The position numbers were made by a program, and so were the translations under genes. From UBA4582 sp047630175 (GTDB lineage Bacteria; Pseudomonadota; Gammaproteobacteria; Pseudomonadales; Azotimanducaceae), in NCBI GenBank assembly GCA_047630175.1, contig JBLHVI010000001.1:124001-188000 (forward strand): a stretch of DNA of 64,000 nt, read 5' to 3'. Under the pieces are notes generated by a model. It was given only the letters and a program-made list of their open reading frames with translations. It did no database searches and had not been told where the DNA came from. This document shows positions 34,951-43,208 of this stretch, in pieces (position 1 is the first letter of the stretch; the number at the start of each line of letters is the position of its first letter).

Positions 34951-35438
34951 AGTCTGTTCCGTCTCTAGTTTGCGACTGTCCTATTTCGAGCTATTCACGC
35001 TAGTACACGAATTTCGCTGCGCTAACACTACCAATGAGTGATGACGTATTTCGCACGGTACCGTCAGGCCTTGGTGAAAAGGTCGGCATCGCCATACTAC
35101 CGATGGGCGTGCAAGTTCTTTGGCCCGCAAAAGCGTTGTTAGATATGACAAGCAAGCGTATTGCTGTAGCTATTTTCCATAAATAAATTGCATTCCTTTT
35201 GTTAACCAGCCAAAGGAAGATTAATAGTACTGGCAGGTTCGCTGAAAGAATTGCCTGCATTGCAGCCGCAATCGAATATATTTAGGTATGAGGAATCTGG
35301 CTGCAGGCAGGCTTGCATGCTAAGGACTTGAGCGGGTTTTCCAAATAAGGAGGGAAATTCATATCTCGTGTTAATTTGTGCTTGATGCTAACGCACCCGC
35401 ATCCTAACGGCAGCACGCTAGCATCTCGTACATATTAT
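34951..35438. other. Intergenic stretch with no clear feature
   Basis: Between cobA and the convergent membrane-protein gene. It contains a 50-codon open frame (35034-35186, beginning MSDDVFRTVPSG) without a ribosome site or recognisable homology. I see no terminator with a T run after cobA. Confidence 0.4.
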
Positions 35439-35900
35439 TTAGTAATTCATATTTGCGCGCTCGCAAGCTTCCTTTCGAAATTTTTTGGCAGCGGCTGTCT
35501 TTGATTTCTCATAGTCACTCTTCCAAAAATTACATATTTCTATGTTAGTTGCTCGAGCGCTAGCAGACAATGTGATCTCAGCTTTCTGTGGTGGCTTTAC
35601 GGCAATGATCGGCTCCATGATTGCTCTCGTATCGGTTCGCATGATGGGTGGGGCAACCGCTCCAGAAAGCTTAGACGGTTTGGTTGGGGTTGGGGTTGCT
35701 GCTGCCTGCTGGCCCGCGCTGGGTTGTTGTGCTGTTTGTGGTGCAATTGAAAGTGTTGATGGTGCTTTCGATGTTTGTTCAGCGGCAAAGCTCGCGATTG
35801 AATTCAAGGATGCTAAGCCAATGAGGGCCGTTAAGAACGCCGCGATCAGCAAAGACAGCACAATAGTCAGGCCTAGTTTGAAGTAGCTAATCTGGTTCAT
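35439..35900 (-). CDS. Proline/alanine-rich single-pass membrane protein of unknown function
   Basis: 153 residues, not recognised. One hydrophobic segment (about residues 10-36, LTIVLSLLIAAFLTALIGLA) is probably an uncleaved anchor or signal. A low-complexity linker rich in Gln, Pro, Thr and Ala follows (40-100), then a C-terminal Lys-rich helical part with two Cys (EICNFW, EACERAN). The topology suggests a periplasmic tail. Codon use looks like that of its neighbours. Stands alone between cobA and the Rieske gene. Confidence 0.55.
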   Translation of the reverse strand: MNQISYFKLGLTIVLSLLIAAFLTALIGLASLNSIASFAAEQTSKAPSTLSIAPQTAQQPSAGQQAAATPTPTKPSKLSGAVAPPIMRTDTRAIMEPIIAVKPPQKAEITLSASARATNIEICNFWKSDYEKSKTAAAKKFRKEACERANMNY

Positions 35901-36063
35901 TTAACTGTCTCTACGTGACGATACTTGGCGTCTGAAATTTGGCTTCAAATTTGAAGGAAGTTGCTGAATGGAGCTGAAACTCAAGGTGTCTTTACATTTG
36001 ATGGGCTTCAACTCGTTTGTTTATTAGCGCCCCTCATTGCTATACTTTTTGGGTAAAAATCGC

Positions 36064-36903
36064 TTAAAGAAACGAAAGAATCACATTATCGTCGTCCGAG
36101 CCAGAAACTGAACGGTAAATTATTCTAGGTGGTTTGCTTAACTTGCATGTTGCCCCAGGTGGTGAAAGACATTGGCCTGTGGTGACATCGAAGGTATAGC
36201 CATGCCAAGGGCAGGTCGTGCTACTGTTGGAGATACCACCTGTCAGTGGGCCTAAATTATGTGGGCAAATGGCGGAGTGTACGCCAAGTTCACCGTTCTC
36301 CTCATATACGCGAAAAAGCCCTTGCTTCAGTCTAAAGCAGCTAGGTAAGTTGTCGACAAAAGAAGATTTTGATCCGAGGTTTAGTTCGAGCGCGGACGTT
36401 TCTGCTAGCGAATCTAATTGAGTTTGGCGCCCCATCATCATGATTTCATCTTCAGTCCAGAGTGTGGTGTAAAGATTAAGAAATAGCGCGCCAACCCGCT
36501 CAACCTTATCAGCTGGGACGTCAGGTAGTAAAAATCGAACAGTGACATCGCTTAAATTCTGATCGACTGATGCATTCTTAACGACTCGCGTCCAAATTTC
36601 AGATACTTGCATGTCACGTTGATAACTTCTTGCAACATACTGGCTGTTTGTCTCGTCATAACAGACTTCGACATGAGACAGATGATCTTTGTCAGTCCAT
36701 ATTCGCCAGCCCCACGTGTCAACTTCGTCTAGCTCAGCGTAATTAAAGTTATCAGCATGAAGATAGGGTAAGTGTTCCCAGTCCTTTACATTTTCCCAAA
36801 CGCGTTCCAGAGACGCATTGATTGTCCGCTCGTAAGTGGCGACCTCCACCAAGTTTTGTAGGTTTGGATTCTCGATAATTGAATTTAATTGTTTTGCAGG
36901 CAT
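36064..36903 (-). CDS. SRPBCC-Rieske [2Fe-2S] protein with reversed domain order
   Basis: 279 residues. The N-terminal half (about 15-170) reads as an SRPBCC/START-like helix-grip domain: YERTINASLERVWENVKDWEHLPYLH at the start, then alternating strands and a long amphipathic helix. The C-terminal 90 residues are a Rieske domain with complete ligands: CPH at 213-215 and CPWHG at 231-235, spaced by 15 residues. In ring-hydroxylating oxygenases the Rieske domain comes first and the catalytic SRPBCC-type domain second; here the order is reversed and the mononuclear-iron triad is not evident. An electron-transfer or ligand-binding role is possible; no substrate can be named. No ferredoxin reductase lies nearby. 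Confidence 0.78.
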   Translation of the reverse strand: MPAKQLNSIIENPNLQNLVEVATYERTINASLERVWENVKDWEHLPYLHADNFNYAELDEVDTWGWRIWTDKDHLSHVEVCYDETNSQYVARSYQRDMQVSEIWTRVVKNASVDQNLSDVTVRFLLPDVPADKVERVGALFLNLYTTLWTEDEIMMMGRQTQLDSLAETSALELNLGSKSSFVDNLPSCFRLKQGLFRVYEENGELGVHSAICPHNLGPLTGGISNSSTTCPWHGYTFDVTTGQCLSPPGATCKLSKPPRIIYRSVSGSDDDNVILSFL

Positions 36904-37306
36904 CCAGTGAGTCTAAGGTTTAAATGGCAAGGCTTCTATTGGTTATTTGTCTATTGCTTACGTGGTTTCAAACCCGAAGGGGTTACAGCACCATCGAAAG
37001 GAATATAGATCGCCGATAAGGCAGGGTCTGATGTGCGATGACCAAGGGTGATGCTGCGACGGGCTGTTATTGAATCTTGCGCAGAATCGCAATCGATATT
37101 TTGACATCGGTTGCTGAATAAACCGAGTCTACAGCCCGCGAAATACCTTATAAGTATACTTTTGGAATCTAGACAGATACGCTCTATCCTCATGATCTTC
37201 AGAATTAAAAGGGTCTTAAGTCTCGTTTTTCGACACTGGCAGCTCTTACGATGGAAAATAATGTCCATAAAGTCACCCTCTGTGTTTTTCAGCTGGCGCT
37301 GTTTGC
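36904..37306. other. Divergent intergenic stretch, no gene supported
   Basis: About 400 bases between the Rieske gene and the diguanylate cyclase gene, holding their divergent promoters. A 105-codon minus-strand frame (36951-37268) has poor composition and no family match. No terminator or clear repeat was seen. Confidence 0.4.
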
Positions 37307-38323
37307 ATGTTGAAGTGGAAAGGTAGAAGCGCCGAAGAGCATATCATTCTGATAGCGTCTTGCATTTGTTTGGGTGGACAAATTCCTTTTGGTCTGATGC
37401 GTTTATTCCGTGGCGATTTGTCTATTGCTATAGTCGATCTGCTTGGCGCCGTTCTTTGTGCCACCGCTCTCTATCAAGTTTACCGCTACCATCGGGTGTG
37501 GATATTCGGTTCGCTGATGAGTGTCGCGGCGATGCTAGGTGTGCTGACAATTGTTAGCTTGAGAGGCGTCGAAGACGTGCATTTCATTTATCCCGTGGTC
37601 ATAGTCAGCCACTTCTTAATGCCGCCACGTCAGGCGCTGCCGTTAAGCATCTTCGCGGCTCTGGGTATTGTTGCACTTTTATCGGCAGTGGTAGCGCCGT
37701 TCTATCTAGCAAAAATCGCCATTTCAATTTTAGCGTGTTCAAGCTTTGCTTTTGCCTTTGCATCGCTGCGAAACCGACAAAACCAGAGCTTATTAAAACT
37801 TTCTACGCGGGACGGATTGACGAATGTTCTCAATCGTCGTTCTTTGGACATGAAGCTGCACGACTTTGTCCTACAGGTAAAGCGTCAGCCTGCAGAGGCC
37901 GCGCTTGTGCTGCTAGACCTCGATAATTTCAAAAAAATAAATGATGAAGAAGGCCATGCGGCAGGCGATGAAGTGCTCCAGCGCATTGCCAATACACTCC
38001 AGCAGCGAATTCGGGTGACGGACAGCTTGTACCGCTACGGCGGCGATGAGTTTGTTGTTTTCGCTGCGGACACTAATATCAAGCAGGTGTTAGGTCTTGC
38101 TGAAGATTTGAGGTCTAGGGTGGAGGCGACAGAAACAACAAAAGGCTCGCATTTAACGATATCTCTTGGTGTTGCCTCGTATAAAGCTGGCAGTTCAGTC
38201 ACCGATTGGCTGTTCGCTGCCGACAGGGCCTTATTGGATGCCAAACGCGGTGGCCGCAATCAGGTTGCTGCCCCAGTGATGCAGTCCTTAGCAGTTCGGT
38301 CGAAAGAAATGGGGTCGCAGTAA
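37307..38323 (+). CDS. Membrane diguanylate cyclase (GGDEF)
   Basis: 338 residues. About six hydrophobic segments occupy residues 10-155 and form a small membrane sensor module. A GGDEF domain follows (about 165-325): DGLTNVLNRRS, LVLLDLDNFKKINDEEGHAAGDEVL and the active site YRYGGDEFVVF. The inhibitory I-site RVTD lies exactly five residues before GGDEF, so product feedback is expected. It makes cyclic di-GMP, controlling attachment or exopolysaccharide in general; a direct link to the polysaccharide locus at 56-64 kb is not shown. The ATG at 37307 has only a weak ribosome site. Confidence 0.88.
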   Translation: MLKWKGRSAEEHIILIASCICLGGQIPFGLMRLFRGDLSIAIVDLLGAVLCATALYQVYRYHRVWIFGSLMSVAAMLGVLTIVSLRGVEDVHFIYPVVIVSHFLMPPRQALPLSIFAALGIVALLSAVVAPFYLAKIAISILACSSFAFAFASLRNRQNQSLLKLSTRDGLTNVLNRRSLDMKLHDFVLQVKRQPAEAALVLLDLDNFKKINDEEGHAAGDEVLQRIANTLQQRIRVTDSLYRYGGDEFVVFAADTNIKQVLGLAEDLRSRVEATETTKGSHLTISLGVASYKAGSSVTDWLFAADRALLDAKRGGRNQVAAPVMQSLAVRSKEMGSQ

Positions 38324-38586
38324 AGAGAAAGGGTGCGGGTGATTGGCTAATCACTTACGAGGTTACGGCTGTCTGCCGTCATCACAAATATCAGCTGTGT
38401 TTATAGGCAGCGCTGAGGCTCTGCTTCGTGGGACTTCGTCCAGAGGTCAAAATATCGACGTGATCACGGCGTTATTCTGTCCCTTTACGCTGCCTCTAAT
38501 TCTGTTCTAATCGCGGCCGCGATAACAGACAGTCCCGATTTGATTCTCGTGCTGATGTCCCGACTTAACGTCGTTGCGTACGACTA

Positions 38587-40404
38587 TTAATACCCTGCTT
38601 CTGCGGCCTGTATCTTTTGGTAGAAGTCAGAATCTAGCTCGGTGTACGTATCCTCGCCCGGTCTCAATACGTAGACCGTATCAGGGCACTGATCTGGGTG
38701 GTAAGCGGCTTCTCGTAAATCATTTTTTTGTAACTTAAAAGTACCCGTTAAGGGTAGCTCTGGCAGTAGTCGAATGAACACGGGCTGTGCATAGGTGGCG
38801 AGATCGCGTTTGATGAGTGCTGATATGCTGTCTGTGTCAAACTCATGGTCTTGCTTGAGCACTATCGCGGCCATGCCTGCGCGGCCGTCGGTGCCCGGGA
38901 TCTCAACACCGTATATATTGCAAATCTCAATGCTGGCATGATCATTGATAATCTCACCAACTTCATTGGTCGAACAATTTTCTCCTTTCCACCGAAACGT
39001 ATCTCCGACTCGGTCGACGAATTGATAATGCTTAAAGCCAAATGAAAATCTGGTGTCCATTGTGCGTAACAGGTCGCCGCTGTTGAAATAAGTGTCACCA
39101 GGTTTGAAAGCGTCGTGCAAAATTTTCTTTTGGGTCGCCTCTTTATCGGTATAGCCAATGAACTCTGCATCCTTTGTAATCTCTCCAATGAGCAAGCCTG
39201 GTTGGCCGGCTTCAACGGGGATGCAAAAACCAGCCTCATCACGAACGATGGTGTCACTAGCGACGTCATACTGAATCAAAAGCAGTGGATTCAGTGCAGC
39301 ACCAATTGTGCAATCGCGATTGAAAAAATTCATAATAAAAGCGTTGCTTTCAGACGCACCATAGAATTCGACTATCCTATCTATTTTAAAGCGATCCTTG
39401 AATTCCAGCCAAATGTCGGGCCGAAGGCCATTGCCTATCATTTTTTCAAGAGGGTTCTCACCATCATTAGGCATCTGAGGTTGCGCTAATAGGTATCGGC
39501 AAAGTTCTCCAATATACAAAAAAGTGTTGCAGTTGTTGGCGCGTACATCTTGCAAAAACCGACTCGCTGAAAATTTGCGCCTCAGAAAGACAGTAGCGCC
39601 GGCACCCATAGCGCTGTTGAAGCCAATGGTGAGCCCGGTGGCGTGATATAGAGGTAAACAAAGATACATGCAGTCAGAGCTTTGCAGCTTTAGTCCGGCC
39701 TTTGAAGACAGCTTGGGAGAGGCTAACTGTTTGCCATGTTTTTGAAAGGTCGCTTTAGGCAGCCCGGTTGTACCAGACGTGAAAATAAAGAGCGCAGCAT
39801 TACCACTGAATATTTCAGGCCGCGCATCGATTGGCATGGGGCTCGTTTCGTCGATAATCCGCACATAGTCTATCGCCCAATTTGGTGCATCGTCGCTGTT
39901 TGGATGACCAACAAAGAGGAAGTCTTCTCCCTCAACAAGTTCGCAGTCTGCTTTAATTTCAGCAACAGCATCTGTCAGCTCTGTGCCGAAAATTAGCGCC
40001 TTAGCTTTAGTTTCAGAGATGCAATGAATCAATTGCGGACCGCGCAAATTGGTATTAATCAATGATGCGACGGCGCCTGCTCTCATAATGCCAAATAGAC
40101 TCTCAATGTATTCAATGCGGTTGTCCATTAGTAAGCTCACGGTGTCGCCGGGTTTGATCCCCCTGTCCTGAAGTGATTGCGCAACTCTGCTGGCTCTCTC
40201 ATCTAATTGTCCCCAGGTAATTTCACATCCTTCAAAAATGATCGCGGTTTTTGTCGGAAATTTAGTTGCCGTTCTTGCGAGACAAAGCGGTAGGTTGTCG
40301 AGGGTCTCATCTTTAATGGGATTCTTCGCAAAATCAAACATGAGCGGGACAATTTCGGTGAGCAGTACTTTCGTAGTAGTGAAGAAGTGACTTATGGTCG
40401 ACAT
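38587..40404 (-). CDS. Long-chain acyl-CoA synthetase (FATP/FadD6 type)
   Basis: 605 residues of an AMP-forming adenylate enzyme. The P loop is FIFTSGTTGLPKATFQKHG near residue 210, and the adenylate/hinge motif is VDRVGDTFRWKGENCSTNEV near 480. The wording (LINTNLRGPQLIHCI, FYGASESN, NEVGEII) matches the fatty-acid-transport-protein branch acting on long- or very-long-chain acids, which may include bile-acid or steroid side-chain acids. It forms acyl-CoA for degradation or lipid synthesis. GGAG six bases before the ATG sets the start. Monocistronic as far as can be seen. Confidence 0.88.
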   Translation of the reverse strand: MSTISHFFTTTKVLLTEIVPLMFDFAKNPIKDETLDNLPLCLARTATKFPTKTAIIFEGCEITWGQLDERASRVAQSLQDRGIKPGDTVSLLMDNRIEYIESLFGIMRAGAVASLINTNLRGPQLIHCISETKAKALIFGTELTDAVAEIKADCELVEGEDFLFVGHPNSDDAPNWAIDYVRIIDETSPMPIDARPEIFSGNAALFIFTSGTTGLPKATFQKHGKQLASPKLSSKAGLKLQSSDCMYLCLPLYHATGLTIGFNSAMGAGATVFLRRKFSASRFLQDVRANNCNTFLYIGELCRYLLAQPQMPNDGENPLEKMIGNGLRPDIWLEFKDRFKIDRIVEFYGASESNAFIMNFFNRDCTIGAALNPLLLIQYDVASDTIVRDEAGFCIPVEAGQPGLLIGEITKDAEFIGYTDKEATQKKILHDAFKPGDTYFNSGDLLRTMDTRFSFGFKHYQFVDRVGDTFRWKGENCSTNEVGEIINDHASIEICNIYGVEIPGTDGRAGMAAIVLKQDHEFDTDSISALIKRDLATYAQPVFIRLLPELPLTGTFKLQKNDLREAAYHPDQCPDTVYVLRPGEDTYTELDSDFYQKIQAAEAGY

Positions 40405-41525
40405 CTAAGGCTCCAATATTCTGATGAAAAATAAGATCAGCGGTCGACAAAAGATATTTTAAGATCGATCACATTGTGGCTTAGCATCAATTCATGTAAC
40501 AGTGCATGCCTTGAATCTCCAGGGTTACTCTTGTTAGTCGCCAAACAGATGAAAGAGTTCAGTGGTGAAGTCACTAGAACGGTAAGTTTAAACGAGAGGA
40601 TTAAACGAGCGGCGTAAGCTGTTCCTAAGGCCCGAGTAGCGCTTACAGATAGGCAGTTTACAGAACGCTCGTCTGCTGTGAGCGTCTCACGCGTTAGTCG
40701 CACGACCTGCTGGATTCAATAGGCATGTTTTTAGCAAAAAATTGCAGCCTACCCGACACGGATTGCAGAATCTTGCCAAGCTAACAGATTGTGTTGCGCT
40801 CTGCGCGGCAAAGACCTCCTCTTTGCGCTCAAACTAGCGATGCGCCATTATAAGATTGCAGCGCAATACCCAGGCTATTCCATGCATCGTTACTGCAGCG
40901 TGATCCTCCTGCAAATAGATTGCACAGTCAGCTTCAAAAAAGCGAATATGAAATCCTTTAATGTCAATTAGATTGAGGCAGGTTTGGGAATTTTTAAATC
41001 TCACGCGTCCCAAATATCACTGACGCCACACAGGCTAACGTGCGTTGTAAATGAACAAATTCTGCCCTCCCCTGCGACTCATTGCATAGTCAATAAAGAA
41101 AGGGCGTCAATGCGCAGGGGATACACGCTAGCACCTTGCAAAGGGCGTTACAGGTAATAATGGTAAATCGCCATGAGATTTCTAGGCGCGAGTGATTGAC
41201 TGATTGGTCTTTATGGTGCCACAAAGTGGCATCATCAAAAATGCTCGGTGTGCCGCTAAAGTAGTGTGAGGCTGGTGCTGTGAGAGGCTTTGGACAGCGT
41301 AAAGCGCTGATTGTGTAGTGACGTCATTCTGTGTGGTTGATCTGACCCGATTTTGTGGTAATTTAAAATACGCCCCAAACTAGGGAGGTCGCACTAAACC
41401 TGTGCGAATATAGGATGCTTGACATTACTTGCGCCGCACCTGATGCTCTGGGGTGTACAGAAAGTTGAAGCATTAGCCTATAGCCTGAGTACCAACCCAC
41501 CAGCATAGCACCCGGAACCCACTGA
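40405..41525. other. 1.1-kb stretch without a convincing gene
   Basis: Lies between the acyl-CoA synthetase start and the ECF sigma factor start. The open frames in it (e.g. 88 codons at 40437-40703 minus, 60 codons at 40789-40971 plus) lack ribosome sites and family features. A compact inverted repeat, ATGGTGCCAC-AAA-GTGGCATCAT with one mismatch, lies at 41213-41235, without a T run. The part before 41526 should hold the promoter of the fecI-like operon, but I could not assign it. Confidence 0.45.
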
Positions 41526-42080
41526 ATGTCTCACGAAGACACACTTACCAGTCTCTTTATCAGTCTCCGCAGTAGCCTTGCTCTGACTGTTCGAGGTATC
41601 GTTCCGCCAAAAGAGGTCGAAGACATAGTCCAAGAGACCTATGTGCGGGCTTTTCAGAACACAAAGAAGGATGCCGTACAGGAACCCCGCGCATTTTTGT
41701 TCACGATAGCCAAGAACTTAGCCCTCGATTATGCCAAAAAAGCTGAAACTCGATTATCGTCTAACATAGATCCTGCGGAGGCGTTAGAAAATGAATCGCT
41801 ACGCGTAAACCCCACATTAGACGATGCTGTTTCAAGTGAAGAGTTCTCGATATTCTGTGAAGCTGTTCGCCGGTTGCCCGTTCAGCGCCGTCGAGTCTTT
41901 GTGTTAAAGCGCGTTTATGGCTACACCCAAAAAGAAATTGCGACGCAAATGCAACTCAGTGAAAAAACAGTTGAAAGACATCTGTCGCTGGCGATGCAAG
42001 ATTGCATGGAATACATTCAACCGGCCCATCAGATGAGCAAGAACGATAAGCGTTCTTCCTTGGAGGAGGCGGGGCAGTGA
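41526..42080 (+). CDS. ECF sigma factor, FecI type
   Basis: 184 residues. Region 2 is seen in PPKEVEDIVQETYVRAF and EPRAFLFTIAKNLALDYAKK (residues 24-75), region 4 in RRVFVLKRVYGYTQKEIATQMQLSEKTVERHLSLAMQDC (about 118-158), the helix-turn-helix that reads the -35 element. It is the extracytoplasmic-function group controlled by FecR-type anti-sigma factors. It should direct transcription of the TonB-receptor operon when the receptor binds its ligand. Its last bases overlap the FecR gene as GTGA. Confidence 0.92.
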   Translation: MSHEDTLTSLFISLRSSLALTVRGIVPPKEVEDIVQETYVRAFQNTKKDAVQEPRAFLFTIAKNLALDYAKKAETRLSSNIDPAEALENESLRVNPTLDDAVSSEEFSIFCEAVRRLPVQRRRVFVLKRVYGYTQKEIATQMQLSEKTVERHLSLAMQDCMEYIQPAHQMSKNDKRSSLEEAGQ

Positions 42081-43147
42081 GCAACGTTGTTGACATTCAT
42101 TCATCTAGCGCTCGTCAAAAACTTGCAGCCGAATGGCTTGTAAAATTCGAACGCGGCTTGACCACAGAAGACCAAAGCGCGTTGTACCAATGGTTCGATG
42201 AAAATCGAAAGAACCTCGATTCATTTCTCGAAGTCGCAGAACTCTGGGACAAGATGGGCACGCTGTCGCGTCTATCCGAGGTGTTTCCATTACCGAGCAA
42301 AGAAAGTAGCCGAAAGCCAGGTGCGTGGCAATTGGGCATCGCGGCGGCTGTCGCCTTCGTTAGTTTGACGCTCACTTCTCTTTACTTCACGCAATATGAT
42401 GCGACAACCTTTCTAGGCGCAGATACAACACTTGCCCAAGTTCAGGGCAGACAACAGGTATTGACGACAATTTATGAAACAGCGATCGGCGAGCAGTCTC
42501 ATGTAACCCTCGCGGATGGCTCATCCATTATTCTAAACACAAACAGCTTGTTGAGCGTTCGCTTAGATCTAAAACAACGCATACTTAGGCTGGAGCGCGG
42601 TGAGGTTCACGTCGACGTTGCTCATGACATGACGCGACCGCTCAGTGTCATAGCTGGCAACAGTATCGTGCAAGCTGTCGGAACAACCTTTGCTGTAGAG
42701 CTAAACGACAATAAAAACGTCGATGTCATTGTGACACAAGGCAAGGTGCTTGTAGGTGCGCGGTCTCTTCCAAGTAGCGCCAGCGCTGACACAACAACGC
42801 CGCTGCTGTCCGCTTCTGCTTTAATGCTGGTGAAAGGGGAATCGATTCGGTTGAGTGATATTGGGGCAGAAGTGCATGCTGTTTCTGCTGAAGACATTGA
42901 CGACCAGCTATCTTGGCGTGACGGTAACCTCATTTTCCGAGACGAGACATTAGAAAGTGCGATGGCAGAAATTGGCCGGTATACGACCATCGAGTTCGTA
43001 TTTGTTGACGAGTCTCTAAAACAAGAAGTCATCGCAGGCCGTTTCAAAGCGGGTGATGTAGAAGGCTTGTTAGCAGTGCTTCGAGAAAATATTGGTATCG
43101 CCTATGAGCGAACCGAGGATGGCCGAGTGCTTCTCAGCCAGATGTAG
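42077..43147 (+). CDS. FecR-type anti-sigma/transmembrane signal protein
   Basis: 356 residues. Cytoplasmic N-terminal part (LAAEWLVKFERGLTTEDQSALYQWFDENRKN, the sigma-binding domain), one membrane span at about 78-97 (GIAAAVAFVSLTLTSLYF), then the periplasmic FecR domain (TLADGSSIILNTNSLLSVRLDLKQRILRLERGEVHVDVAHD) and a C-terminal STN-like domain (LIFRDETLESAMAEIGRYT) that contacts the receptor. It starts at a GTG overlapping the sigma gene stop (GTGA), preceded by GGAGGAGGCGGGG. It relays ligand occupancy of the receptor to the ECF sigma factor. Confidence 0.92.
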   Translation: MSNVVDIHSSSARQKLAAEWLVKFERGLTTEDQSALYQWFDENRKNLDSFLEVAELWDKMGTLSRLSEVFPLPSKESSRKPGAWQLGIAAAVAFVSLTLTSLYFTQYDATTFLGADTTLAQVQGRQQVLTTIYETAIGEQSHVTLADGSSIILNTNSLLSVRLDLKQRILRLERGEVHVDVAHDMTRPLSVIAGNSIVQAVGTTFAVELNDNKNVDVIVTQGKVLVGARSLPSSASADTTTPLLSASALMLVKGESIRLSDIGAEVHAVSAEDIDDQLSWRDGNLIFRDETLESAMAEIGRYTTIEFVFVDESLKQEVIAGRFKAGDVEGLLAVLRENIGIAYERTEDGRVLLSQM

Positions 43148-43208
43148 AATGCCGAGCTTACCGAAAACTAGTCAATCTAGCTCAACCCACCAAGTACATC
43201 TCAAAATA

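Noticed and set aside
35034..35186. 50-codon plus-strand open frame (MSDDVFRTVPSG...)
   Set aside because: Codon use is plausible but there is no ribosome site and no homology that I can recognise; mentioned only within the intergenic entry.
36951..37268. 105-codon minus-strand open frame next to the Rieske gene
   Set aside because: Composition unlike a real protein (Cys/Arg-rich N-terminus), no ribosome site, no recognisable domain.
40437..40703. 88-codon minus-strand open frame upstream of the acyl-CoA synthetase gene
   Set aside because: GTG start without a ribosome site, no family features, and no support from context.
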